Shown: one piece after another, positions 1-20,400 of the stretch
How positions within the stretch are numbered: the stretch's first letter is position 1
Layout: each line of letters begins with the position of its first letter
Assembly: GCF_000003815.2 (NCBI RefSeq)
Contig: NC_049990.1
Coordinates: 12,444,693-12,508,692 of the forward strand
Direction: 5' to 3'
DNA length: 64,000 nt
DNA from: Branchiostoma floridae
Lineage: Eukaryota; Chordata; Leptocardii; Amphioxiformes; Branchiostomatidae
The notes under the pieces: model-generated
Seen by the model: the letters and a program-made list of their open reading frames with translations, nothing else
What the model was told of the DNA's origin: nothing
The model's database searches: none
Translations under genes and position numbers: made by a program

Positions 1-323
1 TTACAATGGAATTAGAAAAACTGACATATCTTTTGAAGGTAAAGATTTTCCAAATTTTTTTTCCCAATAAATCTTTTCATCTCCAATAGTACTTGTGGTT
101 TTCCTCTTCCTAATACCACAATAACTGACTGCAAAGTACTGCAGAGTTTTTGGAACATTGTCTTTCATTATTTCAATGGCTATGTTTTACAGATAATACT
201 TGGCAAAGCCATTCTCCATTCTAATAAGTTCAAACTTCGGCTAGACTTTTGTTAAGAAACTGCTCGAAGTAAATGTAGAGGTAGCTCTGCAAAATGATTG
301 CAGTTTTAAGTTTTAACATGTCA

Positions 324-9093
<8,770 letters not shown>

Positions 9094-9981
9094 GATGAAC
9101 TCGTCACTACGAAAATTGCCGAGGGCTAGCGGACGTTGCCGAATAATGCCGAGGATTTTACGAGGCGTGGCGTACGAGGGCTCGCATAGTCTCGAACTTC
9201 AGACGTCAACAGATATGAGATATACTGTTCTCCAGGATACATGTACTACTGCGCTTTAACTCTCTGGCAATACAAATGACCATGTTCCTCGAACGACTGA
9301 CAAAACGTTCTTTGTGATATTAAATACGCAGGGCAGGACACGTCACAAAGTACTGCAGTACAGAGCCCTGTCGCTAGAGCTATATAATCACAGCGTTGTG
9401 AACATTATGTGTCATGTGAAAGGAGGTTAACGTTGTGCGCACAAAGCGACTTTGTGTGACCACTAGAAAAGTTCAGTTTGCAACGTGGAAACTTAATGTG
9501 TGGTCGAGACTGTAGGACACCAATTCATTTTAATGGAATGTAAAGTTGGAAATAACGTTAACGGGAGGGGTCCATTCTTCGACAACCCTTCTAGGTGGAT
9601 GCGCATAGCTTTTGTCATCGTCATTTTAGTGAACTCATCAAAAACAATCTTGTATACATCCATATAACTGTGATTAAAGCTGTACAGATATATGTCTCAT
9701 TTAACGGTAGCGTTCCGCACTGTAGTTTGACAGCGCACGAAACTCACGGCAGGTTTTCGTTAACGTTAGATCATGGCCAAGTTTTCTGACCAAAGAACTT
9801 ATGATAATGTCAAAACAAGAAAGCTTCTGAAAAATGCTGGCCGGTGCGTATTTTGGAAAAAGCCTGGATGTTAAACAAAATCACACGAAAAAAAGAGTTT
9901 TTAAACATCGAATTACTGAATTGGTCTTTCTTCTATTAAAAAAAACACTACATGAGATTTGTCTAACAAAGAAAAAAAATT

Positions 9982-10044
9982 AGCAACTGGGGGGTCGAAC
10001 CTACGATAGGTACCGTGCTGTAAACCACTCGGCCACGCTTGCTC
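9982..10044 (-). repeat. tRNA-derived fragment with A and B boxes
   Basis: Read on the minus strand, it contains TGGCCGAGTGG (an A box of tRNA-Ser/Leu type) and GGTTCGACCCC (a B box). The ends can pair only over four bases (GCAA/TTGC). At 63 bp it is too short for a full tRNA-Ser or tRNA-Leu and has no clear anticodon arm. Most likely a SINE head or tRNA fossil. Confidence 0.45.
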
Positions 10045-11007
10045 GATTACGCAATAGCATGTATAGAAGGGCTATTTGGTTAAAGTGACCGATCCATGCA
10101 TCCATGCATCCATTGAAAATACATCCATTGAAAATGCATCCATTGAAAGACCCGCTTCTTCTGTCTCAAAGCCGGTGCTAACGCACCGGCAAAAATCTAC
10201 CCTCTTGGTAAGAAAGACGTCCAAAGCTCTCAACGACAGAAATAGACAAATAGAGAAAATAAGTGATCTTCCTGCACGTGTTTAATGACAATTACGGTCT
10301 CATGTCCAAGTGTTACATCTCAGCAGCTGGCTCACCGTCTCACCACGTGTGTGTCTCATAGTCTGAGATTATCAAAATCGAACACGTCGAATGCAAAAGA
10401 ATTCTAATAGAACCAAGCTCCGAACTGTCATTCTACACTAGTTTTATCCATTCAGTATCTGCGAACCCTGAAACCGCCTTCATACCTGTAACAGTGGGGC
10501 CGTCAATTTCTTTCTGTTTCTACTCCCTTGTTGTTTCATGCCGACTGTGGACCCAATTGTATTGATCAATATCTACTAGGCGCACCTCACCTTTTCATTG
10601 TCCAGCATGTTATGGGGGCTCACAGAATCAGGCAACCGAAGCACTGGAAGCCTATGGTTTGTACCGGAGTTCGGGTTTCTCTTAACAACTAACAAGGTTA
10701 CCATGTTATCGTTGCAGATAGAACTAACGTTAACTTGTCCTATAAAGATGTGCGAAAATAGATGAAAGGTTCAGGTTTCTTGATTAAAAAATCTCAGGGT
10801 CATAAGTCCTGACAAAGGTCACTTAATCAATTGCTCCGATATAATTGAATTGGTCAGGTTAGAGATGTACCATGCAACGTGGCTTCGCCACCGTTCACAT
10901 TTTCAGCCCAGCTTATTATAATCTCAAGTTTGGTCAAGTAGGGTCCACCGAATTCGAGCAGTGTTTCAAGTGTCATCAACTGACCAGTCTAACGGGTCCG
11001 GTCCTTT

Positions 11008-11098
11008 TAGCTCAGCGGTAATTAGTGCGTAGGCTTCGTGCGCTCGGGTTCAAATCGTAGGTTCTAATCCGTTCCCACACCGGGAATCGAACCGGGCC
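11008..11098. repeat. Two opposed tRNA-derived fragments
   Basis: Plus strand: TAGCTCAGCGG (A-box-like, 11008-11018) with B-box-like GGTTCAAATCG and GGTTCTAATCC downstream. Minus strand, 11098-11072: GGCCCGGTTCGATTCCCGG followed by TGTGGGAA, which resembles the T arm and acceptor strand of eukaryotic tRNA-Glu with one base lost. The 5' half of that tRNA is absent. Confidence 0.5.
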
Positions 11099-11498
11099 TT
11101 GGCGATGAGAATGACAAATCCCACAGTTTCATAATATTATTGAACAGGGCTTTTGAAACTTCGTGTAGGCTCAATAACTCGCAGCTCCCCAACTCTTATG
11201 ATGCCAAAAATGTCAAAATACGAGCATGCAGAAGTTTGGGACACCTGTTACGTTGCATGCAACAACCCAGTTAATTGTTTTGATTCTGAGCGTCCGGATT
11301 TGCTACATCTGTTACACTTGTGTGACAGATGTGACAGAAATCAATAACTGCACAGACATTCACACTGAAAACTAGCTCAATGAACGAGAAAAATTCCCCG
11401 AGACAGTCGCTTTAGTTAGCTTTTGTACGAGCCAGGCTAACTTCTGAAAAGTTCAGTACATCAGCTTTTAACCTAAATTCTACAGGCAACCAGAATTT

Positions 11499-14400
11499 AT
11501 GGCAGTCAGAAGAAGAAAAGGGGGAAGAGATGGAGTTGCCTCAAGCGAGGCAGAAAATGGAAACTATCAAGAGACTGAGGGGAAAACCGCTAGCGATTCC
11601 TCCACTGGATTTCAATGGACTCCTGCGTCAGTGTTATCGATTGCTGTTGGCTTGGTGATGGCGTACTACTCAGGATCCACACACGGTTGGCTTATGTCAA
11701 CCTTACACGAGAACTTTCTATGGTTCTCAAACATCAAGGTCTGTATTTTCTCTAAGGTTTAATTTTATGGATGACATCCTCTGGAGACCCCAAAACTAAC
11801 GCGCGCAGCCGAAAAAAAGGGGAAAACGTGGCAAAAGTGCTGCTTAACCACAGCACTACACATCCAGTCCATTCTTTCCCAAGCTTGGTTTGTGTTATGT
11901 TCACCTCCAGTAAGACTGTAACAGTGTCGACAGTTCAATCATTATACATTTCCGTGCTTATTTCAAGAAGGAACAAGGGCGTTGCGGCCCCTGATCATGT
12001 GTCCCCTTACCCTGGAGAGCAGATCCTCTGTCGGAGGTGAAATTCTGATTAACCAGGGATATTGTGTAACATGTGGCCATAACTTTTTTAACAGCATTTC
12101 TTGTTTAAGAACAGGCGAAAATCGATGCCCGCGGATGTCATCCATGAAATTAAGTCAGTGTGGCCTAATGAAGCTCTGAATAATTCTTAGATGTGACAAT
12201 ATTCATTTGTCGCTAGCTTTATTCTTTGTCAGGAACTTCATAGAACCACGAAAATGTAGCATGCTTGGTCTATAGTATTGTGTAAACATGCCCCTTGACT
12301 GATCTCGGTGTTTCTTTGACAAATCAAGAAAACTAGCATTATCAGAGCACATTTCTACTCATGTCGGTATCAAAATGGTAGCTCTATCTAGTGCATTCAT
12401 GGTTGCCAACAAAAGGCGATATTTATGTGTTTATATGAAAGGAATGAAAGACAAAAGGTCACTGTATCAAAGAAGAAAAATAAGGAAAAGTTGACGATGT
12501 CGATGGCTTGCAAAACGTATGTAAAACAGTGACGTTCATATACTGAACAGCTCTAAATGAAATTTAGTTCCCCCAGGTCCGTCTATTGTGTATACAACAA
12601 TTGCTATCGTAATTTATAGTGCACCCTAGTTAATCGGCGCCGAATCATTGTTCACATATTGCCGACAGGAATTCCAAAATGACTGTTGTTTTGCTATACT
12701 ACTGATAAAAGTTTACAACATACATTTGTCATACTTGGTATTCGGTACGCTCTTGTCATCATAAGATCTATCAAGGACAAGACATACGGCGCAATGGCGC
12801 ACTGATACAGAAGCGTCGCCTTGCGGACAAAATTATCATTACCATAATTCCAGGCGGAACGAAGTTGCTTTTTAATCTGTGATTGGTCAATTCGATTATT
12901 AAAACCATTGCCATTTGTAGAAATGGAGCAATAGTAGAGCATCAATCCAAAACCTACGGTACACTAGTATTAACCCTGTTTATCATATTTACCTGTCTAC
13001 CATTGGTTGTATTTGTCCAATCAAATCAACGATAAACTCAGCGTGGGCCAATCAACTTCAAGTTTTCTTTTCCCTACTGTCAACGAAAGGTCTGCATTTT
13101 GCATTCTGGGCACTAGGGGTCACTGTGAGACCGTGAACGTCAACAGTATACCGTGGCGTGAAGACGCTCCTATGAGATGACATATTTTAAGGTTTTAACC
13201 ATCATAACGTTTCTTACAGTTGGTGAATAGCGTGCCATTTATTTTACTGTACCCTTGACTTGCTCCTCCGATTTGTTTCTGTCGAATTTTGGACTAGTAT
13301 TGAATCGATACCAAGGTTGCGATAGTTAGGGAGGGGGCCGGGGCGAACCTGGTGGCCATGTTACATAGCAGTGATGATAGCAGATTTTTCATGCTACGGT
13401 CGCAACAGCTTGTTGCATCAAGTGGTTCCATTCATTCAATGCCTACATAAGGCAAGTTCACCTGTCCTTGGTGCTGAACACACTATCCAGACACCTGTAA
13501 ACCAACTCGTCCCTGGCGCTGAACAATACAACTGGTTGCAACCATAAGCGAGCATACCTGTCCTTGGTGCTGAACACAAACACAAGTAAACACAACTGTC
13601 CCCGCACAGTGCATACACTTTTCCTCTTCTTTTTTTTCACCTACATACCAGTTACATGCATATTACAATCCTTGCGTGCTAAAATCAGGTGAAAAAATCA
13701 TCACTCGTCAGTGTGCCTTTACACTTTTCAGTTTGGGGGATGTTTCCCTGTACTTTGATTATGAATACTGTATTAAAAAAAGATAATTGAGACAGCACCT
13801 ACCTAATTTCCTAGCTAAGGTTAACGGTTAGACTGGTTGTAGAATGTAAACTTAATCTGTTCTTGGATCTTCCAATATCAAATTTTTACAGGAGGTTGAG
13901 AGAGAGATATCCTTCCGCACAGAGACAGGGCTGTATTACTCCTACTATAAGCAACTCGTCAACGCACCCACTATCTCACAAGGTACGACAGCCATTATCT
14001 AGAATCAAATGTATATAATCACAATGACTAATGAATTTATTCTTTTATTTCATTTCAAGACAAATGGATCAAAGCTGATCTCCAAGAGGGCAAAGTATAT
14101 ACAGAAATGAGACATCAAACAGTCAGTCTAAGTAGTCAAAATAAAGTGAACAACATGTAGTGCAATCACTACCATTTGGTCCATTATAAAATTGTCTGCT
14201 TTATGCAGTTTTCTGCATGCTGTTGCGATGTTTTGTTTTTAAAATGTGCATCAGCATTATAACATAAACATCAATGTTTTACTACTGGTAGATTTATGAA
14301 CTAGAGTAGATCTTCACAGCATGAAACTGTTCACCCCTCTAAGGTTTGTACGAGTTGGTCCATGACAACATCACAGAACATGGAAAAACTATCAACATCC

Positions 14401-17400
14401 TGGAGCGGTTTAACATCTACCAGGAGGTGGTGATGGCACTGCTGTACAGGCTCTTGTCTTTACAGGTAGGTAAAATGGCTGGACCTCAGCATATCGCTTT
14501 TTTGTTAGCTAAAAATGTATTGTGGCTTCCCTATATGGCTTACATGTTTTAGCCCACAGGCAAAAGGGTCACCCCTTCTCCTCTTCATACATTTTGTAAG
14601 TGTGTTGGGTTCTTACTCTGGTAGCATCAACTCTCATGATTCCACTGGATACTTTGATACTGCCACATGATGAGAAATACACGAATCTACACAAAAGGGC
14701 TGTACCAATTAATGCAGGGTCAGCAAACATGAGGAAAATATACTTCAGATATCAAAGTGTTCAAGACAATCTTGGGAAGGCATCTATAACCAATGTTTTT
14801 TGTTATAGTGGTATCATGGCACCCGGTCAAATTATGGTAGTTGATGTGATGTTAGTTACAGAATGAACAGTTGACTAAGAACAAGAAAAGTCTGCCGAGT
14901 AAAACAAGGTTTTATACATAAAAATAGTTTTTAACTGTGAACTTTCTTCAATAGTTAGGGAGTAAAACCACTGATGTTCCTACCCACAGAAAATAGTCCA
15001 ACCAGTGTACTTCTACATCAATGCTGTGTTTGGGCTCCATGCTGTTTTGGTCATGTCCTTATATGGAACAACCTGGTTGCTGTCTGGCTCCTGGCTGGCT
15101 GGAATTTTATCTGCAGCATTTTACATCTTCAATAAGTAAGTAAAAGTGTTCTGAATCAATCATCAAAATAGTTGCCACTTGCAATCACTTTCTACCGGCA
15201 GGAAGTCCATGGCGTATGACCGCCTTTCTATCAACTGGAATTCCAGGGCATATGACCCACTTTCTATCAACTGGAATTCCAGGGTGTAACCCTAAACTTC
15301 AAGTATGGCTGGAATTCCAGTGGCCCTGGCTCCCTGGCCCAGTGGCCAAGGCTCCCTGGATGGAATTCCAAATACTGTAAATGCAGAAATGTTCGCGGTG
15401 GATTAATGTTCGCGGTTTTCGCGGCGGCCGCTTCACCGCGAATTTGAAACCACCGCGAACATTTTTCCATAACAGTAAGAGACTACAGTGCATGGTGCTA
15501 CCGCGAAACTAAAACCACCGCAAAAAGTCCATTTTCCCGCTACCGCGAAATTAAATCCCCGCGAACTTAAATACATTTACAGTAATCCACTGGACTTGCA
15601 TTCCTGCAGACACATTCTTGCAAAAATTCTAGCAGAGTGCACACAATACTATACCATAAGGCTTGCCCCTGAGGCATTGCCAAAAAACAATATTGTATGA
15701 GAATGTTTAACACTAAATAACCTTAGATAACTTTGATTTTCTGGAAATTGTCCCGCCAGAGTTGATACTACCCGGGTGGAGTTCACCATTGCTTTGCGAG
15801 AGAGCTGGGCCTTTCCTTTCTGGTACATGCAGATGTTTCTCCTCACAGTGTTCTTCCATCCAAACCTTCATCGCAACCTTAAGGTGAGGAAACACCTTAT
15901 AAGGTTTCTTTATTTTTATCTGTCATTGTGACACATTAGGGATACGTTAACAGTATTTATCATATTTATCACTCTTGCAGCTTTACTCCCTACATTTGAT
16001 AATGCAGTGCTTGATGCTATTCTAGAATCAAGTCTTTTTCCTTCTATAGCCGAGTGGGTAGAGTGTGTGCCTTGCATTCAGTAGGTCATGAGTTCAATCC
16101 CCGGCCATAACAAAGGCTTCTAAAATGGTACATGCTGCTTTCTTTGCTTTACACTCAGCACTAAAGAGGAAGAGTATGGGAATTAGATGCACATCACTAC
16201 CAGCAGACTAGCCCCCTACTGAAGTGACTTGCACAAATGTGTGGCCCAAGGGCTACAGAGATGGAGATGGGTGCCACCCCTAAGCATCTGATACAGATGT
16301 ATGGGCAACTAAAAAACCTTTTCCATTTCCTTGACGCTGCAGATGGCAACAGTCCCACTCCTGTGTGTGTGCACCTTCTGTTTTACCCTGACCTGGCAGT
16401 TTGCACAGTTTGCACTACTTCTCCAGGCCATGGCTCTGTTTGGATGTGCAGTCCTGGATGTCATCCCAGCACAAAAGGTATGTAGATTAGACTTTTGTGA
16501 CATCTACATCTCTCAATATTCATTCATCAATATGAGGGGGCAAGAAGATACTGAATTTTTTTACTCGATGCATTTTTCTACTTGATGTAGTTTTCTACCT
16601 TCACGGTGAAAGATAACTAGGATTTGGATGCCATTTTTGTGTGACTGTGCATTTTTTGATTGTATATTTTGAAAAGCTGTAGATAGATACTTAGGTAGGT
16701 GGTTACCAGTCTGGAAAACAAAGGTCAAGTTTGATGGAGAGACCATAGTTCAACTTGTGATTGAATTTTTAGTGAAAACTGTTGGCAGTGTCATGAATAT
16801 GAATCAGTTTTACAGAATAACATGAAAATTCACTAGATCTAACTAAAGAATAAGCCTCTTTTCAAATCAATCAGTGGCTTAGGGTCTCAGAGACATATTG
16901 CTGGCTTCCTAATCCTAGTCAGCCATCAGCTAATTCAGAAGGAGAATTAAGGAATATTGCCTCCAGTATGACAAAGACAAGTTTATATTTGTCTCAATGC
17001 TTTAAGGGTGAATCATTTCTTTCCACAGATCCGTCAAGTCTGGCTGATCCAGGCAGGGAGTCTCCTGGCCGTGTGTGTCTGTCAGTTCTTCAACAGGATG
17101 GTCCTCTGTTCCCTGGTCCTCAGCTTTATCCCATCTGCCATGATCATCATTACATTCAAGGTAGGTCATCCTCATCATATCTTGAATGTGTACTTTTCTG
17201 AGGAATCAGAAAAGGTTTAAGAATAAATTCCATCTGATTGCAATAATGCAATATGAAGCATTTTCACTTAAATGATAATGCTGTTGGGAAAAATAACGTC
17301 ATCCAGAAATACAGAAAACAATGTCACTTTGAATGTTATTCAGCACCAAGGACAGCAATATCAGTGTAAATGTCAGTGAAAATGCCATTTAGCACCAAGA

Positions 17401-20400
17401 AAAGTAATGCCTGTATGAGTGTAATTCAGCACCAAGGACAGCAATATCAGTGTTGATGTCAGTGAAAATGTCATTGTGCACAAAGGACAGCAATATCAGA
17501 GTAAAAATCAGCAATGTCTATGTGAATGTTAGTAAACAGACATTCATCAGCACCAAGGACAGCAATGCTAGTGTAAATGTCATTCAGCACCAAGGACAGC
17601 AATGTCCGTGTGCATGCGATTCAGCACCAAGGACAGCAATGCCAGTGTGGATGCACTTCACCAGAGGTGGTAATGTCAGTATGCGTCTCACTCAACATCA
17701 GGGACACCAATTTCAGTTTTAATGTCATTCAGCAAGCAGTAATTAGGGCAACTGACTGACTAACAATGTTATACGTTATATATATGTTATATGTTATAAG
17801 TCCTTCTGATAGGATGTGAAGCCTTGGTCTGGTGTATTGGGGAGCCTCTGGATAAGTGTTAAGAACTTAACACACATATTGATAACCAGTGGAATAGGTA
17901 TTTGTAAAAGTCTCAATACCATATTTTGGGGGACACTACAAGTTCATGCTTGAATGACTAACTTAAAATGACCCCTTTTCACAGGAGCGGGTTTTTACAA
18001 GAAGAGGTCTCCCATGGCAGTTTACTGGACTTGTTCTTAATATCACCATGGTGATGATATCAATGGTGCTACTCAACAAATATGTTATCAAGGTAAGAGC
18101 ACTTTCCTACAGCATGAACTTCATGTGGATACTTGAAACCTCAATTCCTCACTTGGCCAGTTAATTTTAAGCTGGTGTGTTGCTGATAATGTTAGTTCAC
18201 CTTTATCTGCGGGGTAACCTATATCTGTTACTTTTATAAACTGTATTTAGTGGTGGTTTCAGATTGAAAATCTTGCAATTCGAAACCTCCGTCAACTGAC
18301 TTTTTGACAATTCCCCTGAATGCCCTGCTTTTAAAAGCAGCTGATATAGGTTACCCTGCAGATAAAGGTGAACTAGCATTAAAGATACAGAATCATGTTG
18401 TTACCTGTCGGTGATCAAGAAACTGGTTTAAACAACTTCTTTCAGACCATTATCGAAACGGATGCAGACCATCACATTTTTCACTTTCTGATGGGGAAGT
18501 TTGGTTTAAGTGGTGACCAAAGAGACTTTGATGCACAGCTGTATCTTTGTGAAACTGCGTTTGGGGTTCTCCCGTTGGACACGTTCGTGCGTCTCTCTAA
18601 GCACCTTGTGTTTCCCCTGTATGCCGTGGTCCACCTCTGTGCTCTACTGGTTTTGATGCAGACAGTTCTACAAAATTGGAGGTATGTGTAGCAAGGTATA
18701 ACTGGAGGTATAATAGCAATTACTCAAGTGACTGGATATGATCTTCCAAAATCGTATCCAGTTGCTTGAGTAATTGCTATTTGGCATATCTTAGTACCTG
18801 GATGTCTAACCTTCATTGACGTATGTTAGAATGACATTATCACACTTCATTATAGACGTAGTATCCTTGTGAAAGGCACTTAACACAACTTTCCTCATTC
18901 CAGCCAGGTATAAAATGGGACCCTGATTTTGGTTGTTCGAAGGAAAGGGATGAGCTCACTGACTTCCAAAACTGCATGTGCCCTAAACTCGTTTAACAAC
19001 CCACTGCATGTAGTTCACCTTTATCCACATGGTGACCTATTTTGCAATATTTTCATAGCATTCAAGTCTGAAACATTCGTCTGCCGACTTGATATCCCTA
19101 GATACTCCTATTTCATATACAACGGATAAAGATTACCCCGTGGATAAAGGTGAACTAGCGCTACAGTCTCAATATGGCTATGGCACTACCTTTATCTAGC
19201 TACATTTATTTCCTGAAGCTGCTTGTACCAATGTGAAGAATTTCCCCTCAACTTCTGTTTCTATGTCGATCTTCCACTTTCTTATCTGAAAGTTATAAAA
19301 TGGCAAAATGAAGAAATTAAATTGGTGTTGGCTAGAAGTAGACACAGTAAAAGCCTGATTTCTTTCCCTCCCAGGACTCCTGTCTGTGACACCGGAGATC
19401 CAGCCACGTGGAATGATGCACAGAATCCACCTCTCTCATCAGCACCCTCTCTGCTGTCACAGCGGCCACAGCTTGCCTATCATACCATTTCTGCTGCCGT
19501 GTTTGGCTGTCTAGCCGTCTCGACCTTGAGGTTCAAGTACCTGTGGACCCCACACATGTGTGTGCTAGCTGCAGCTGGTGTGGCTGATCATGAGACATGG
19601 AAAATCCTTCTGAAAAAGTTGCATGTTGACCTGTCAGAGAGTAAGGTAGGACAGTACTGATGGTAGTTTACACTCAATAGATCATAGACATACAGAACTA
19701 AGTTTATTTCTCAACATCACTGTTGTTAAGATTTTTTAGTGAACATAATCTACCGTTTCCCACACCGAGAAAATATCTCATTATATCAATATATCAGCAT
19801 CTGAAAAGTCGTCTGTTTATGACAGAAAATTGCAATAAAGTTTGCCATCCAAAACCCAACATTGTGATAGAAGAAGATTTCAGACTGGTTTTAAACTCAT
19901 TAGATGTATAACATAGTTTGACTTGGCAGCAATGGCTCTTTAGTATGATATGTGGAAAGAGTTCTGTATACAAATGTTGACAACAGTTATTCATAAAGAT
20001 GAACAGATGATACAGTTCCCGTCCCATCTCCACACAGGTACATCTATGTAGACATGTAGTCACAGCTGGGATATTGGCAATGCTGTTTGCTGTGGTGAGT
20101 TCCATACTTTATTATGATCCTTGTCATCAGGGTAACTATTAGTAAGTTCTTGTAGAAACTTAAACTAAAGGTATAATTGGGCTAAGGAACTAGTAACCTC
20201 ACATACCTTATGCTCTCCACGTCATACATGTACACAAATGTCAATGTCAACAGTTACAGGAAACTACCGGTAATGTTAGGTGACTTACCTGTAGCTCATG
20301 ATGTGCATGGTGCGTACTTAAGTTTACATATTTTTTACAGCTATTCCAGCATTACTAAATGCGAAATTGTTTGATGAATGCTATGCATATGTGCATTTTT

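Larger units (their letters stand above)
9094..11498. promoter_or_regulatory. Divergent intergenic region between U2SURP and DPY19L3
   Basis: Holds the 5' UTRs and promoters of both genes, inferred from gene orientation only; no clear TATA box or initiator was identified. The first 150 bp next to the U2SURP start are CpG-rich. A pyrimidine-AG at 11485 (TTCTACAG) just before the DPY19L3 ATG may be the acceptor of a noncoding 5' exon. Three tRNA-derived fragments (9982-10044, 11008-11098) and a short CATCCATTGAAAATG repeat (10093-10150) lie inside. Nothing else was recognised. Confidence 0.55.
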
